From positions 16,290-80,289 of the forward strand of contig CALLOA010000011.1 in NCBI GenBank assembly GCA_938005265.1: 64,000 nucleotides of DNA. The letters are read 5' to 3'. A program made the translations under genes and the position numbers. The notes under the pieces are model-generated. The model saw only the letters and a program-made list of their open reading frames with translations, had not been told where the DNA came from and did no database searches. This DNA comes from an uncultured Granulosicoccaceae bacterium. GTDB lineage: Bacteria; Pseudomonadota; Gammaproteobacteria; Granulosicoccales; Granulosicoccaceae. This document shows positions 9,459-17,932 of the stretch, in pieces; position 1 is the first letter of the stretch, and each line of letters starts with the position of its first letter.

Positions 9459-9921
9459 GGCATCACTAATGTACGGTTGTCAGTTTCAGGAAATCTTTGG
9501 GGGCTTTCGTTACCCTGAGTAAGCCCGTCCATGGCTTACTTTCTGAAGCGCTTTTGCAGCACCGGTTAGCATTTTGTCTTATGGCTTCAATTTGGGGCTT
9601 TAATTTGGCACAACTGGCTGTTATAGCCGTTTTTTTAGGCCACTGTTGGCCTCAACAACAACCTATGCTGAGAAAATTTTTCGCATTATAGCGGTTCCTG
9701 CTACACATTGAACTTTCCCGTGGTCGTCCGGTATGCGGGTGGTGTCACGAAAACCCTTGCGACTCGCAGCCATTCATTCAGCGGCTTGGTCACCGCACAA
9801 GGAACCAGTGAATCAGAGCACTGTCCGATGAGGTGTTAGCAGGCTATTTTTCCTCGCTGGCGATAACCCGTGTGCAACAAACCTCTACTATAAAACAGAT
9901 TTCCACTCTATACGTTAATCA
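9459..9921. other. 463-bp divergent intergenic region, ctaA / DUF3047 gene
   Basis: This region separates two divergent genes and presumably holds both promoters. I see no convincing coding sequence. A 64-codon open frame at 9497-9691 has a weak TTG start and no recognisable family. No clear operator or RNA structure stood out. Confidence 0.5.
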
Positions 9922-10737
9922 ATGAGTCGCAGGATCAACAATCTCTGGCAGCAGACCAAACAGCGATCACTAGTGTGGCCGGTGATAGTCCCGGCGCTGC
10001 TGCTGAGTGGCTGCCTTGCATCCAATGCCGAACAACCGCAGGATGCGCTAAAGTACAACGATTCTGCACCCGCAATCGAAAACGACGATTTTCTGGACGA
10101 TCTTGATAACGAGTACGAAACACAACAAAGCATTTTTGAAGATTTTACCCCGGAGCAGGCCGCTCTCTGGAAGCAACGCGTTTTCAAGGGTAAGTCGGAA
10201 TATCTCCCGGTTGTGGTTGATCAGCGTAGCGCACTGCAGGCCACAACCAATGCATCGGCCTCGCTGCTATTCAGACAGCAAACCATTGACCTGAAAAGTA
10301 CGCCAATACTTGAATGGACATGGAAGATAACCAATACGTTCGCAAGCAATGTATCTCAAAGCACTCAGGAACGCACCCGTGGTGGTGATGATTTCCCGGC
10401 ACGGATTTACGTTGTATTTCGTAACGGCCCCCTACCCGGTGATGCTATGGCGATCAACTACATCTGGGCATCTTCGTCCCCTGTCGGCACCTACTGGCCA
10501 AATCCTTACCAGTCAAATGCCATTATGATGGTTGTCGAATCAGGAGAGCAGCGTGCAGGCACATGGGTGACTCACAAACGCAATGTTGCGGAAGATTTCA
10601 AACAGCTGTTTGGTGAAGACATCAGCACACTGCACGGTTACGCAGTCATGGTCGATGGCGACAATACCGGAAATACAACCACCAGCTGGTTTGATAATCT
10701 GTCATTTTCAGCAGCAGGCGGGGCCGTGATACAGTAG
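9922..10737 (+). CDS. DUF3047 lipoprotein
   Basis: A 271-residue exported protein. The N-terminal WPVIVPALLLSGC is a lipoprotein signal with lipobox LLSGC near residue 30. Residues 90-265 form the DUF3047 domain, recognised by ILEWTWKITN, ARIYVVFRNG, INYIWASS, VGTYWPNP and WFDNLSFS. The function is unknown; the fold is probably a beta-sandwich. It ends four bases before the Tat-exported Rieske gene, so the two are co-transcribed and may work together in the envelope. Confidence 0.87.
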   Translation: MSRRINNLWQQTKQRSLVWPVIVPALLLSGCLASNAEQPQDALKYNDSAPAIENDDFLDDLDNEYETQQSIFEDFTPEQAALWKQRVFKGKSEYLPVVVDQRSALQATTNASASLLFRQQTIDLKSTPILEWTWKITNTFASNVSQSTQERTRGGDDFPARIYVVFRNGPLPGDAMAINYIWASSSPVGTYWPNPYQSNAIMMVVESGEQRAGTWVTHKRNVAEDFKQLFGEDISTLHGYAVMVDGDNTGNTTTSWFDNLSFSAAGGAVIQ

Positions 10738-10741
10738 TGTC

Positions 10742-11527
10742 ATGGACAGAAGGAAATTTACCCGGCTTTGCTCCAGCCTCGTGGCGGGAGCCTCAGCACT
10801 GAGCCTTGGCCTGCCACAAAGAAAAGCTTCGGCAAACCTGAGCTCTTCAGGCGACTACCCCATCTGTGCCTTGCACGATTCAGATGGCAAACCGCTTACC
10901 GTTGGCAGCCTGGCAGAAGGCACGTCCAGCATTTTCAGTTACCCCTACAAGACTACCCCTTGTTTTCTTCTGCGCTTGTCACCCGGCAACGTCAATCGAC
11001 AACTACTCGATGATACTCAAAGTGGTTCCGGACAAGACCGCAAGGTCATGCTGGCTGATAGCAAAGGCCATGCTTATGAATGGCGAGGGGGAATCGGGCC
11101 AGATGCTTCCATCGTTGCTTTCTCCGCGATTTGTACACATAAAATGTCGCACCCCGCAAAACCGGTGAGCCACCTGAACTTTCGACCGGAAGAAAAAGTG
11201 TTCCGCGATCGCAGTGGCAACACTAACAAAGCCAGCGAACTTATTTACTGCTGTTCGGAACACAGCGTCTACGATCCTGCAGAAGGTGCACGGGTACTTT
11301 CGGGTCCGGCAACACAACCTTTAGCTGCAATAGAACTTGCGGTTAATTCAAACGATGAAATTCAGGTTGTCGGGACTTATGGCAGCAATATGTTTGAGTT
11401 ATTTTTGGAAAAGTTCGGCTTCCGGCAAGCCATAGAACAAGGCATAGTCGACCCTTATGAGTTGGTGGGTGAGTCAGCCCGAATAAGCGATGCGCAAGAC
11501 TACTCAAAGCTGCGCATACTCTGCTAA
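10742..11527 (+). CDS. Tat-exported Rieske [2Fe-2S] protein
   Basis: A 261-residue protein starting with a twin-arginine signal (MDRRKFTRLCSSLVAGA), which implies export of the folded cluster protein. The Rieske ligands are CTH near residue 130 and CCSEH near residue 168, followed by YDPAEGARVLSGPATQPL, the usual post-cluster loop. It is not the Rieske subunit of a bc1 complex: there is no transmembrane anchor of that type and no petB/petC neighbour. The electron partner is unknown. It is co-transcribed with the DUF3047 lipoprotein four bases upstream, and a hairpin terminator follows the stop codon. Confidence 0.85.
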   Translation: MDRRKFTRLCSSLVAGASALSLGLPQRKASANLSSSGDYPICALHDSDGKPLTVGSLAEGTSSIFSYPYKTTPCFLLRLSPGNVNRQLLDDTQSGSGQDRKVMLADSKGHAYEWRGGIGPDASIVAFSAICTHKMSHPAKPVSHLNFRPEEKVFRDRSGNTNKASELIYCCSEHSVYDPAEGARVLSGPATQPLAAIELAVNSNDEIQVVGTYGSNMFELFLEKFGFRQAIEQGIVDPYELVGESARISDAQDYSKLRILC

Positions 11528-11532
11528 CGCAT

Positions 11533-11551
11533 CCGCTAAAACGAGTAGCGG
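11533..11551 (+). terminator. probable hairpin terminator after the Rieske gene
   Basis: CCGCTA and TAGCGG form a 6-bp stem around a 7-base loop five bases after the Rieske stop codon. GCTTTATT follows. The uridine run is short, so the efficiency is uncertain. Confidence 0.55.
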
Positions 11552-11759
11552 GCTTTATTGTGATGATGCACCCAGAATAGTGAACACGTTCACAGAAGAT
11601 ACAGTCCTGTCGCGGCACCTGCCAGCAGCGCACAATATCTCCATGCGCGCTCTTCAGTGACCGCGACACAGACCGACTACCGTTATATATACAGTCTACC
11701 CTTATTAGTGTGATCAGGTTTCAAAACAACTTGTCAGCAAAACCGCTTACAACTTCATT

Positions 11760-11777
11760 TTTGCCGAATACGGCAAA
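11760..11777. promoter_or_regulatory. perfect 7-bp hairpin upstream of the patatin gene
   Basis: TTTGCCG and CGGCAAA flank the 4-base loop AATA, about 80 bases before the patatin start. It is not followed by a T-run on either strand, so it does not look like a terminator. It could be an operator or a leader structure; nothing in the sequence decides which. Confidence 0.4.
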
Positions 11778-11858
11778 TGCGCATGCTGTCGCCCCGGGCA
11801 ATAGCTGTATTTGTGCCCTTATCAAGATCCGGCATGTAACCGGGCGGCTGCACCTGCG

Positions 11859-14306
11859 ATGAATCCGCTCAGCTCGGAATCCCGCACCATTCGCAGCCTC
11901 AAGCGGTTGCCCTTACTGGAGTCGCTGGATAAAGAACTTTGGCCAAGGATTCTGCCCCATATCACCTTCAGGGAACTGGCTGAAGGCGAAACTCTGTTCC
12001 ATTCAGGACGTTCCAGCGAAAACCTCTATTTGATTGTGGATGGTGAATTGGGACTGCTGTTTGATACGCTGGAAAATTCCGAGCCCCTGGAATTGCAAGC
12101 CCGTGTTCGTGGGGATACTGCTGGTGATTTTGCTGTTCTTAATGGTGGTGCACACCTGGTCACAGCGATTGCCAAGCGCCGAACAAGGCTGGCCTGCTTC
12201 CCTCGTAAAGCGTTTGATCGTTTGAGCAATATCGCACCCGATGTGCTGGCACATGTTTACGATACTGCGGCTGATCTGTCGCAACGCGTAATGATGGCCC
12301 GGGTTTACTGCCGTCTGTTCAAGACTCTAAATGCCGAATCCCTGCATAAGCTGCTGGAAGCCAGTTTCCTGCATCACATACGAAACGGTGAGGTGTTATT
12401 CAGAGAAGGCGACAAGCCGGATGGCTTGTATATCGTAATCGCCGGCCGGCTGAATGTGGAAACCACTCGCAACGACGGCGAACAGATGGTTTTGGCTGAA
12501 GTTCATGCCCATGAAACCATTGGCGAATATGCCCTGCTGACAGATAGCACACGGTTTGCCACCGTTTATGCGACACGCGAATCCATGGTTGCAAGGCTGC
12601 CTCGTGACAATTTCGACTCCATTGTTATGAGTCAGCCTGATCTGCTCGCGTCAATCACACAAATTATTGTCGAACGCCAGCTCATAAACGCACGCGGCGC
12701 AGTCGAAAAATCCAAAGATACAAACTTTGTCATGATTCCGCTGGACGCTCGCCTGCCCATGCGAAGACTGGTTCAGCAAATGGCAGCGGTATTTGCCGAA
12801 ACGGATCAGCCACTCAGTATCGACAGCTCATCTTTCGATGTGATGTACGGTAAACAGGGGGCTGCGCAAACACATTTCCGTGATGCTTTCAGCTCCAGTG
12901 TGTCTGCCTGGATGGATGACAAGGAAAACTACTTCAGCCATGTGATTTACGTGGCTGATCGAGAATGGAATGCTTGGACCAAACGATGCGTTAACCGCGC
13001 TGACAGAATCATGTTGATTGCCAGTGCCCGTGAAGAAAACGACTCTTCATTGCGTGAAATAGAGGAACAACTGGCCACGCTGTACGAAGATTCCAAATTC
13101 CGGCCGCGGATTGAACTGGTGCTGGTACACCCGGTCAACACCAAAAACCCGAAGGACACCGAACGCTGGGTACGTTCACGTGATATCGACGGTTTCCATC
13201 ACATTCGTATTGGCGATAGAACCCATATTCAACGCCTGTACCGGCGTATGACGGGCAAGGCACGTGGCCTGGTATTTAGCGGCGGTGGGGCTCGTGGCTA
13301 CGCGCATCTGGGTGTACATCGCGCAATCGAAGAACAAAATTTCGAGTACGACTACATCGGTGGTGCCAGTATGGGGGCTTTACTTTCCGCAGCAATGGCG
13401 ATGGGCATGAGTTATAACGACATTTTCGAGCTGTCCAAACGATTTGCAAACCGCAAAGCGTTATTCGACTACACCTTGCCTGTAATCGCATTGATGAAGT
13501 CAAAGAAACTCACTCGTTTCTGCCATGAAGTTTATGGCGATCGCCGTATCGAGGATCTCTGGATACCGTACTTCTGTGTATCATCAAATCTGGCTAATGG
13601 TAGCGAAGTTATTCACCAGCGAGGCTACCTCTGGAAAGCCGTGCGTTCCACTATTTCCCTGCCCGGCATATTTTCACCAGTGCCAACAGCTACCGGTGAG
13701 TTACTCACCGACGGGTCAGTGCTCAATACTTTTCCTGTCGATGTCATGCACCGATTACTCGGTGGCGGAAGTATTGTTGGCTGTAACGTCAGTCAGATTG
13801 GCGAGATCAGAAAACTCTACAACTACGGCACATCATTATCGGGCTGGAAAGTTTTTCTCAGTCGTATCAACCCTTTTCGAGATAGCATTCACGCACCTCG
13901 CATCGCTGAAACCCTGTTTCGTGCTGCCGATATTAAAAGCATTCAACGTCTCAATGAAACGAGCGAAATGCTCGACATACTGATCGAGCCGGATGTCAGC
14001 GAGATTGCCCTGCTCGACTTCAAATCGTTCTCAAAAATCAGCGACATTGGTTACGAGGCGGCCAATGCAGTGCTGTTCAGTGAACAAAGCACAGAACAAG
14101 AAGCAAAACCCGCAGATACACACTCTGCGGAGAACGGAACAACCGATGAAGGTAGCGTTGAATCAGATGTCAGTGAAGTGGAGGCCGAAGTCTGCGACAC
14201 AGAAACAGACAGGCAGCCAGACTCCGTGCCGACAGATCATTCGTCAAACAATGAAAATAGTCCTTCATCCGGACCAGCAGAACCAGACCCGGCAATTGCC
14301 AACTGA
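11859..14306 (+). CDS. patatin-like phospholipase with two cyclic-nucleotide-binding domains (NTE family)
   Basis: A protein of 815 residues from the chosen ATG at 11859 (MNPLSSESRTIRS); a longer frame starts at 11811. Two cNMP-binding-like domains lie at about residues 25-140 and 160-275. A linker follows, then a patatin domain at about 465-700. The patatin domain has the oxyanion motif GGGARGYAHLG, the nucleophile motif GASMG with Ser near 504, and the catalytic Asp in TDGSVLNTFPVD. This architecture matches bacterial neuropathy-target-esterase-like lysophospholipases. The C-terminal 70 residues are an acidic, Ser/Glu-rich tail. That tail's coding sequence overlaps the convergent ankyrin gene by 70 bases. 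Confidence 0.9.
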   Translation: MNPLSSESRTIRSLKRLPLLESLDKELWPRILPHITFRELAEGETLFHSGRSSENLYLIVDGELGLLFDTLENSEPLELQARVRGDTAGDFAVLNGGAHLVTAIAKRRTRLACFPRKAFDRLSNIAPDVLAHVYDTAADLSQRVMMARVYCRLFKTLNAESLHKLLEASFLHHIRNGEVLFREGDKPDGLYIVIAGRLNVETTRNDGEQMVLAEVHAHETIGEYALLTDSTRFATVYATRESMVARLPRDNFDSIVMSQPDLLASITQIIVERQLINARGAVEKSKDTNFVMIPLDARLPMRRLVQQMAAVFAETDQPLSIDSSSFDVMYGKQGAAQTHFRDAFSSSVSAWMDDKENYFSHVIYVADREWNAWTKRCVNRADRIMLIASAREENDSSLREIEEQLATLYEDSKFRPRIELVLVHPVNTKNPKDTERWVRSRDIDGFHHIRIGDRTHIQRLYRRMTGKARGLVFSGGGARGYAHLGVHRAIEEQNFEYDYIGGASMGALLSAAMAMGMSYNDIFELSKRFANRKALFDYTLPVIALMKSKKLTRFCHEVYGDRRIEDLWIPYFCVSSNLANGSEVIHQRGYLWKAVRSTISLPGIFSPVPTATGELLTDGSVLNTFPVDVMHRLLGGGSIVGCNVSQIGEIRKLYNYGTSLSGWKVFLSRINPFRDSIHAPRIAETLFRAADIKSIQRLNETSEMLDILIEPDVSEIALLDFKSFSKISDIGYEAANAVLFSEQSTEQEAKPADTHSAENGTTDEGSVESDVSEVEAEVCDTETDRQPDSVPTDHSSNNENSPSSGPAEPDPAIAN

Positions 14307-15073
14307 CGGGGTGTCAGGCCGGAAAAATTCTCGATGTTACGAGAAGCACCCTGTTTTATAAGCTGACTCACCATATCGATGTTGCGATGCACTGCAGCAT
14401 GGTGAAGCGCCGTATTACCAGCTTCATCCTGGTTGTCGAGATCCGCACCGTCAAGCTCCGACAATACAACGACAGATGACCAATGCCCGTTATCAACTGC
14501 ACGCATGAGTGGCGTCCAGCCATAGATATCTGTCACATTGATATCAGCGCCAGCGCCTGCCAGAGTGCGAATCATATCGGTATAGCCTTTGGCAGCTGCA
14601 ATAGTCATCGCTGACCAACCATTCGAACCCAAAGCATCAGTATCAACACCCAAATCCAGCAAGTGCTGCAGAATCAAAGTGCGGTTTCCCAGTGCCGCGA
14701 ACATCAGCGGCGTTCCCCCGGTAAGGGTTGTGGATTCAGGGTCGACGCCTGCCGCAATCAATGCATTGAAAAATTCCAGCTCTCCAGTCTTGCAGGCAAT
14801 CATCAGTGCGTTCTTGCCATTGTCAGACCGCACCGCGATTAGCTCACGGCTGTAGTCACTGGTTTGCCACATCTGCTGTAGCTTCAACACACTGTCGTTG
14901 GCGATTGCACTTTTCCAGCGCTTGGTTATCTCAGCCGATGGCTCGGCGGCCAACACGGTAGCTACCCCTAAAAACGTAGCTGCAAAACCTGCCCTAACGT
15001 TTTTACAGCGAGCCTTTTTACACCGAACGTTTTTGGACCGTACACACCATGCAGAGCGGGTTGGAGAATTCAA
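14237..15073 (-). CDS. exported ankyrin-repeat protein
   Basis: A 278-residue protein with about five ankyrin repeats from residue 80 on: NALMIACKTGELEFFNALI, TPLMFAALGNRTLILQHLL, SAMTIAAAKGYTDMIRTL, TPLMRAVDNGHWSSVVVL and TALHHAAVHRNIDMVSQLI. The N-terminus is unusually Arg/Lys/Cys-rich, then ATFLGVATVLAAEPSAE gives a plausible signal peptide ending in AA. The start at 15073 is a TTG; no in-frame ATG precedes the repeats, so the true start is uncertain. Ankyrin repeats mediate protein binding; the partner is unknown. The last 70 bases overlap the patatin gene on the other strand. Confidence 0.82.
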   Translation of the reverse strand: MNSPTRSAWCVRSKNVRCKKARCKNVRAGFAATFLGVATVLAAEPSAEITKRWKSAIANDSVLKLQQMWQTSDYSRELIAVRSDNGKNALMIACKTGELEFFNALIAAGVDPESTTLTGGTPLMFAALGNRTLILQHLLDLGVDTDALGSNGWSAMTIAAAKGYTDMIRTLAGAGADINVTDIYGWTPLMRAVDNGHWSSVVVLSELDGADLDNQDEAGNTALHHAAVHRNIDMVSQLIKQGASRNIENFSGLTPRQLAIAGSGSAGPDEGLFSLFDE

Positions 15074-15090
15074 GACTGTTCAATCCGTAT

Positions 15091-15654
15091 TCAGGTTTTC
15101 GGAGCCACGCTATCAAAGACAGCTTCCGGGTCATAGGAGCCTGTCATTCGAATCAAGGCATCGCGCCTGACAGCTTCCTGCAACATGCTTTCGAATACTG
15201 AACGATGGGCATCAAGTAGCGGAATACGCTGCTGATGTAGAAGATTACAATGAACATCGCCAATAAACAGACCAATGCTCTGCTGTTTCGCCAGCAATTG
15301 CACGGCTTCATAGTGGCTGGGGATGTGCCCGGTTAAAAACAATACCAGGCCGGATGGATTCTGTTTCAGCCCGAGATCAATTTCGACTCCCAGCTCAATC
15401 AACGTCCCGCTTTCATGTTCCAGCAAATCGGCTTCCAGTGAAACCGGGAACAGATGCTGCGAAGGAAACAGCGATTTCAACTGCCTGTTGGTGACTGAAA
15501 GCGGTAGCACGAAAAAAATGGCCGACTCCCAGACAGCTTCATCCTGTGAATCAAGCAACGCCTGCCCATTGCTGTCGATCACGACGGGCATACAGGTGAC
15601 AGTAGTACCAGCATGATGCATGGCACGTATGACGGCGTCAGGAAACTTTTGCAT
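15091..15654 (-). CDS. unrecognised protein
   Basis: A 187-residue protein that I cannot assign. It has no signal peptide or membrane segment. Residues 100-125 (SGLVLFLTGHIPSHYEAVQ) and 128-140 (IGLFIGDVHCNLL) look like alternating buried strands and helices, so it is probably a globular cytosolic alpha/beta domain. It precedes the ankyrin gene on the same strand with a short gap, so the two may be expressed together. Codon usage and length support a real gene. Confidence 0.6.
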   Translation of the reverse strand: MQKFPDAVIRAMHHAGTTVTCMPVVIDSNGQALLDSQDEAVWESAIFFVLPLSVTNRQLKSLFPSQHLFPVSLEADLLEHESGTLIELGVEIDLGLKQNPSGLVLFLTGHIPSHYEAVQLLAKQQSIGLFIGDVHCNLLHQQRIPLLDAHRSVFESMLQEAVRRDALIRMTGSYDPEAVFDSVAPKT

Positions 15655-15938
15655 ACAAAGGAAGATACGACGTCAGCTACACGGTGGTCAAACCGAAACG
15701 TTCAAAACAGGATGTACTCGGGTGTTCCGATAGATACAGATGGGCAAAGAATAGCGTTCTGTTCGTCGACCATGAAGATGTCCGAATCAATTAAGGGGTC
15801 GGCTATTCTCCCGCTTTAGAGCGGAAGAATATTTACTGTATTCTTACCCGACAAATTGTCAGACAGACAGGAGTAGTGTTTTAGCGGCTACTACGCCAAG
15901 TAGTTAGATGAGTACCTGCAGCCGAAAAAGTGGTTGCT
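15655..15938. other. intergenic stretch between the unrecognised gene and fdhC
   Basis: About 280 bases upstream of the unrecognised protein and downstream of fdhC. I see no coding sequence or clear hairpin. Any promoter here would serve the minus-strand gene ending at 15091. Confidence 0.45.
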
Positions 15939-15991
15939 CTATCAAGGAGCAGTTACCTAATTAAGGAGCACTACCTAACTCGGAGCACTAC
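15939..15991. repeat. three degenerate 17-18-bp tandem units at the fdhC stop codon
   Basis: On the minus strand the units read GTAGTGCTCCGAGTTAG (15991-15975, ending in the real stop), GTAGTGCTCCTTAATTAG (15974-15957) and GTAACTGCTCCTTGATAG (15956-15939). Each unit ends in TAG, exactly 18 bases apart, so two spare in-frame stops follow the real one. Confidence 0.93.
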
Positions 15992-17105
15992 CCAGCCCGA
16001 GCCGTTCGTTTTCACGCCGCATAACCTCTAGTTCGGCGTCGTCAACATAACCGCCGGCTGAACCTTCACGTGTAATCTTCTCATACCACAAATCATGGTG
16101 CTGCTTGGCCCACTCCTCAGAGACATAACCTGTAGCCATGCCTTCTATGGCGCCTTCGGTTCCAGCTGTGCCGATATAGATATGCCCCAAAGCAATGGCA
16201 GACCAGATGACCGCAAGAATACCGTGCAGCAGGTTAGACTGCTGTAACGCACCACGACCTGAAAGAGCCTCGGGTAACGTCCAGCCGACCAACGGTGCAA
16301 GCATGACTATACCAGTGACACAGACCACCACACCGAGGGTTGCGAGAATCCAGAACCAGACTTTCTCACCACCATTCATACGCCCGGCAGAGGGGTGATG
16401 CTTACCGAATAGACCACCACCCTGGGCAAACCATTTTAAATCGGTAGCTGTTGGGATGTTGTGCCAAATCCACATAACAATCATCAGCAGGATACCCACA
16501 GAAAATACCGGCCCGATAAGATTATGGGTTTGCATCGCTATCTGCGTCCAGGCTGCGTAGGCCGCTTTGCTAATAAGGGGTGAGCCACCAATTTGCCAAC
16601 TAAGCATGGCTTTTCCCAGCAACAGGCTTAGCCCGGTTACAGACAGTATGATGAACGAGATTGCTGTCACCCAATGAACAATTCGTTCGAAACCATTCCA
16701 GCGCTTCACCTTACGACCACTTAGTTCGTGCTCAACACGATTGCGACCATGGAATATGTGATAGAGCAGCAGTAGCACCAACATGGCAACAATCAACCAT
16801 GGCAGTGCTTTGACTACGGGGTTGTTTCTGGCATTACGCCATTCATCACCACCGCTTTGAATCAATACGCCTGCGCCCTCGCCTTTAACAGCCGAGTAGC
16901 CTTCAACACCGCCACGCACGGCGTTCCAGAAATTGGTTCGCGGGTTCGCGCTGCCCGTGGCAGCTGATTGGGCGTGAACGGACTGGCTGTAACCATAAAT
17001 AGCTTGAGTTGCCAGTGGAAGAATCAGGGACAGAGAAATGATCGTAAAAAAGCTCCAGAAGACAAACCAGCCTTTCTGTTTCTTTGTCATTTTTTTTCTA
17101 CTCAT
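15975..17105 (-). CDS. fdhC: formate dehydrogenase gamma subunit (membrane cytochrome b)
   Basis: A 376-residue inner-membrane subunit that carries electrons from the formate dehydrogenase iron-sulfur subunit to quinone through b hemes. It is longer than E. coli FdoI, with an N-terminal hydrophobic segment (WSFFTIISLSLILPLATQA) and a periplasmic insert before the core. The core begins at KRWNGFERIVHWVTAISF, whose histidine is a heme ligand, and continues through TQIAMQTHNLIGPVFSVGI and LLHGILAVIWSAIALGHIYIG. The C-terminus (WAKQHHDLWYEKI) is the usual cytosolic tail. It is the last gene of the minus-strand fdh cluster, 218 bases after fdhB. The stop lies in a tandem repeat. Confidence 0.92.
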   Translation of the reverse strand: MSRKKMTKKQKGWFVFWSFFTIISLSLILPLATQAIYGYSQSVHAQSAATGSANPRTNFWNAVRGGVEGYSAVKGEGAGVLIQSGGDEWRNARNNPVVKALPWLIVAMLVLLLLYHIFHGRNRVEHELSGRKVKRWNGFERIVHWVTAISFIILSVTGLSLLLGKAMLSWQIGGSPLISKAAYAAWTQIAMQTHNLIGPVFSVGILLMIVMWIWHNIPTATDLKWFAQGGGLFGKHHPSAGRMNGGEKVWFWILATLGVVVCVTGIVMLAPLVGWTLPEALSGRGALQQSNLLHGILAVIWSAIALGHIYIGTAGTEGAIEGMATGYVSEEWAKQHHDLWYEKITREGSAGGYVDDAELEVMRRENERLGLGSAPS

Positions 17106-17270
17106 TTTCTTCCCCAGGCAAAGGTCTGATGCACCTCAGGCAGTGACATCAAAAGAAATATGTACCAACGTGTATTGTTTTTGATCTGACAGCTGTTGCA
17201 TACCCGTCAAAGCAAACGGGCAGATCGCAACATTTTCATCTTGAAGATTTGCAGCCCGGCTATTAATAAC

Positions 17271-17296
17271 CCTAACCAATGCGCCTAACCAATGCG
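17271..17296. repeat. two exact 13-bp tandem units downstream of fdhB
   Basis: CCTAACCAATGCG occurs twice head to tail at 17271-17283 and 17284-17296, 28 bases past the fdhB stop. Read on the gene strand, each unit contains TTAG. The core CCTAACCAA also forms the repeat after nlpD. Confidence 0.85.
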
Positions 17297-17323
17297 TCGC
17301 CAGGCTGCAAACCAAAGACGATT

Positions 17324-17914
17324 TTACTCCTGGTAAGCTGTATCCCAGCCCCAGGTTTGTGGACGGCCGCCACGACGCAGGATACGTTCGCGATAGATAT
17401 CGGCTACTTCCTCACCATCACCTGCGATCAGAGCTTTGGTTGAGCACATTTCTGCGCACAATGGCAACGTTCCTTCGGCAACACGGTTGCGACCATACTT
17501 TTCGTACTCTGCATCTGTCAGGTCATCTTCAGGCCCACCCGCACAGAAAGTGCATTTGTCCATCTTGCCGCGCGCGCCATAAGTACCTGCATCAGTGCCC
17601 GGATATTGCGGTGCACCAAAAGGACAAGCATAAAAGCAATATCCACAACCGATACAAAGGTTCTTATCGTGCAACACAATACCATCATCAGTGGTATAGA
17701 AGCAGTCCACAGGGCAGACAGCCTGGCAAGGTGCATCGGTGCAATGCATGCACGCAACCGATATGGACTTCTCCCCCGGTTCACCATCTCCCAGCGTTAT
17801 TACACGACGTCTGTTGACTCCCCAGGGAATGTCATGTTCGTTCTTGCAAGCAGTGACGCAGCCGTTGCATTCGATGCAGCGTTCAGCGTCGCAAAGAAAT
17901 TTCATTCTAGCCAT
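17324..17914 (-). CDS. fdhB: formate dehydrogenase iron-sulfur subunit
   Basis: A 196-residue ferredoxin-like subunit with four cysteine clusters for [4Fe-4S] centres: CIECNGCVTACKNEHDIPWG, CMHCTDAPCQAVCPVDC, CIGCGYCFYACPFGAPQYP, and the split set CTFC plus CAEMC. It passes electrons from the molybdopterin subunit to the cytochrome b subunit. It lacks the C-terminal membrane helix of E. coli FdoH/FdnH, which is normal for the shorter FdhB group. It starts 18 bases after fdhA with a GGAGA ribosome-binding site. Confidence 0.95.
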   Translation of the reverse strand: MARMKFLCDAERCIECNGCVTACKNEHDIPWGVNRRRVITLGDGEPGEKSISVACMHCTDAPCQAVCPVDCFYTTDDGIVLHDKNLCIGCGYCFYACPFGAPQYPGTDAGTYGARGKMDKCTFCAGGPEDDLTDAEYEKYGRNRVAEGTLPLCAEMCSTKALIAGDGEEVADIYRERILRRGGRPQTWGWDTAYQE

Positions 17915-17932
17915 GATTATTCTCCTCTCGAC

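Noticed and set aside
9497..9691. 64-codon plus-strand frame upstream of the DUF3047 gene
   Set aside because: It starts with TTG, has no ribosome-binding site and only one chance hydrophobic stretch.
17268..17296. CCTAACCAA motif, also seen near 30910 and 58780, as a dispersed mobile repeat
   Set aside because: The shared core is only about ten bases and the orientation relative to the genes differs, so chance or local duplication is simpler.
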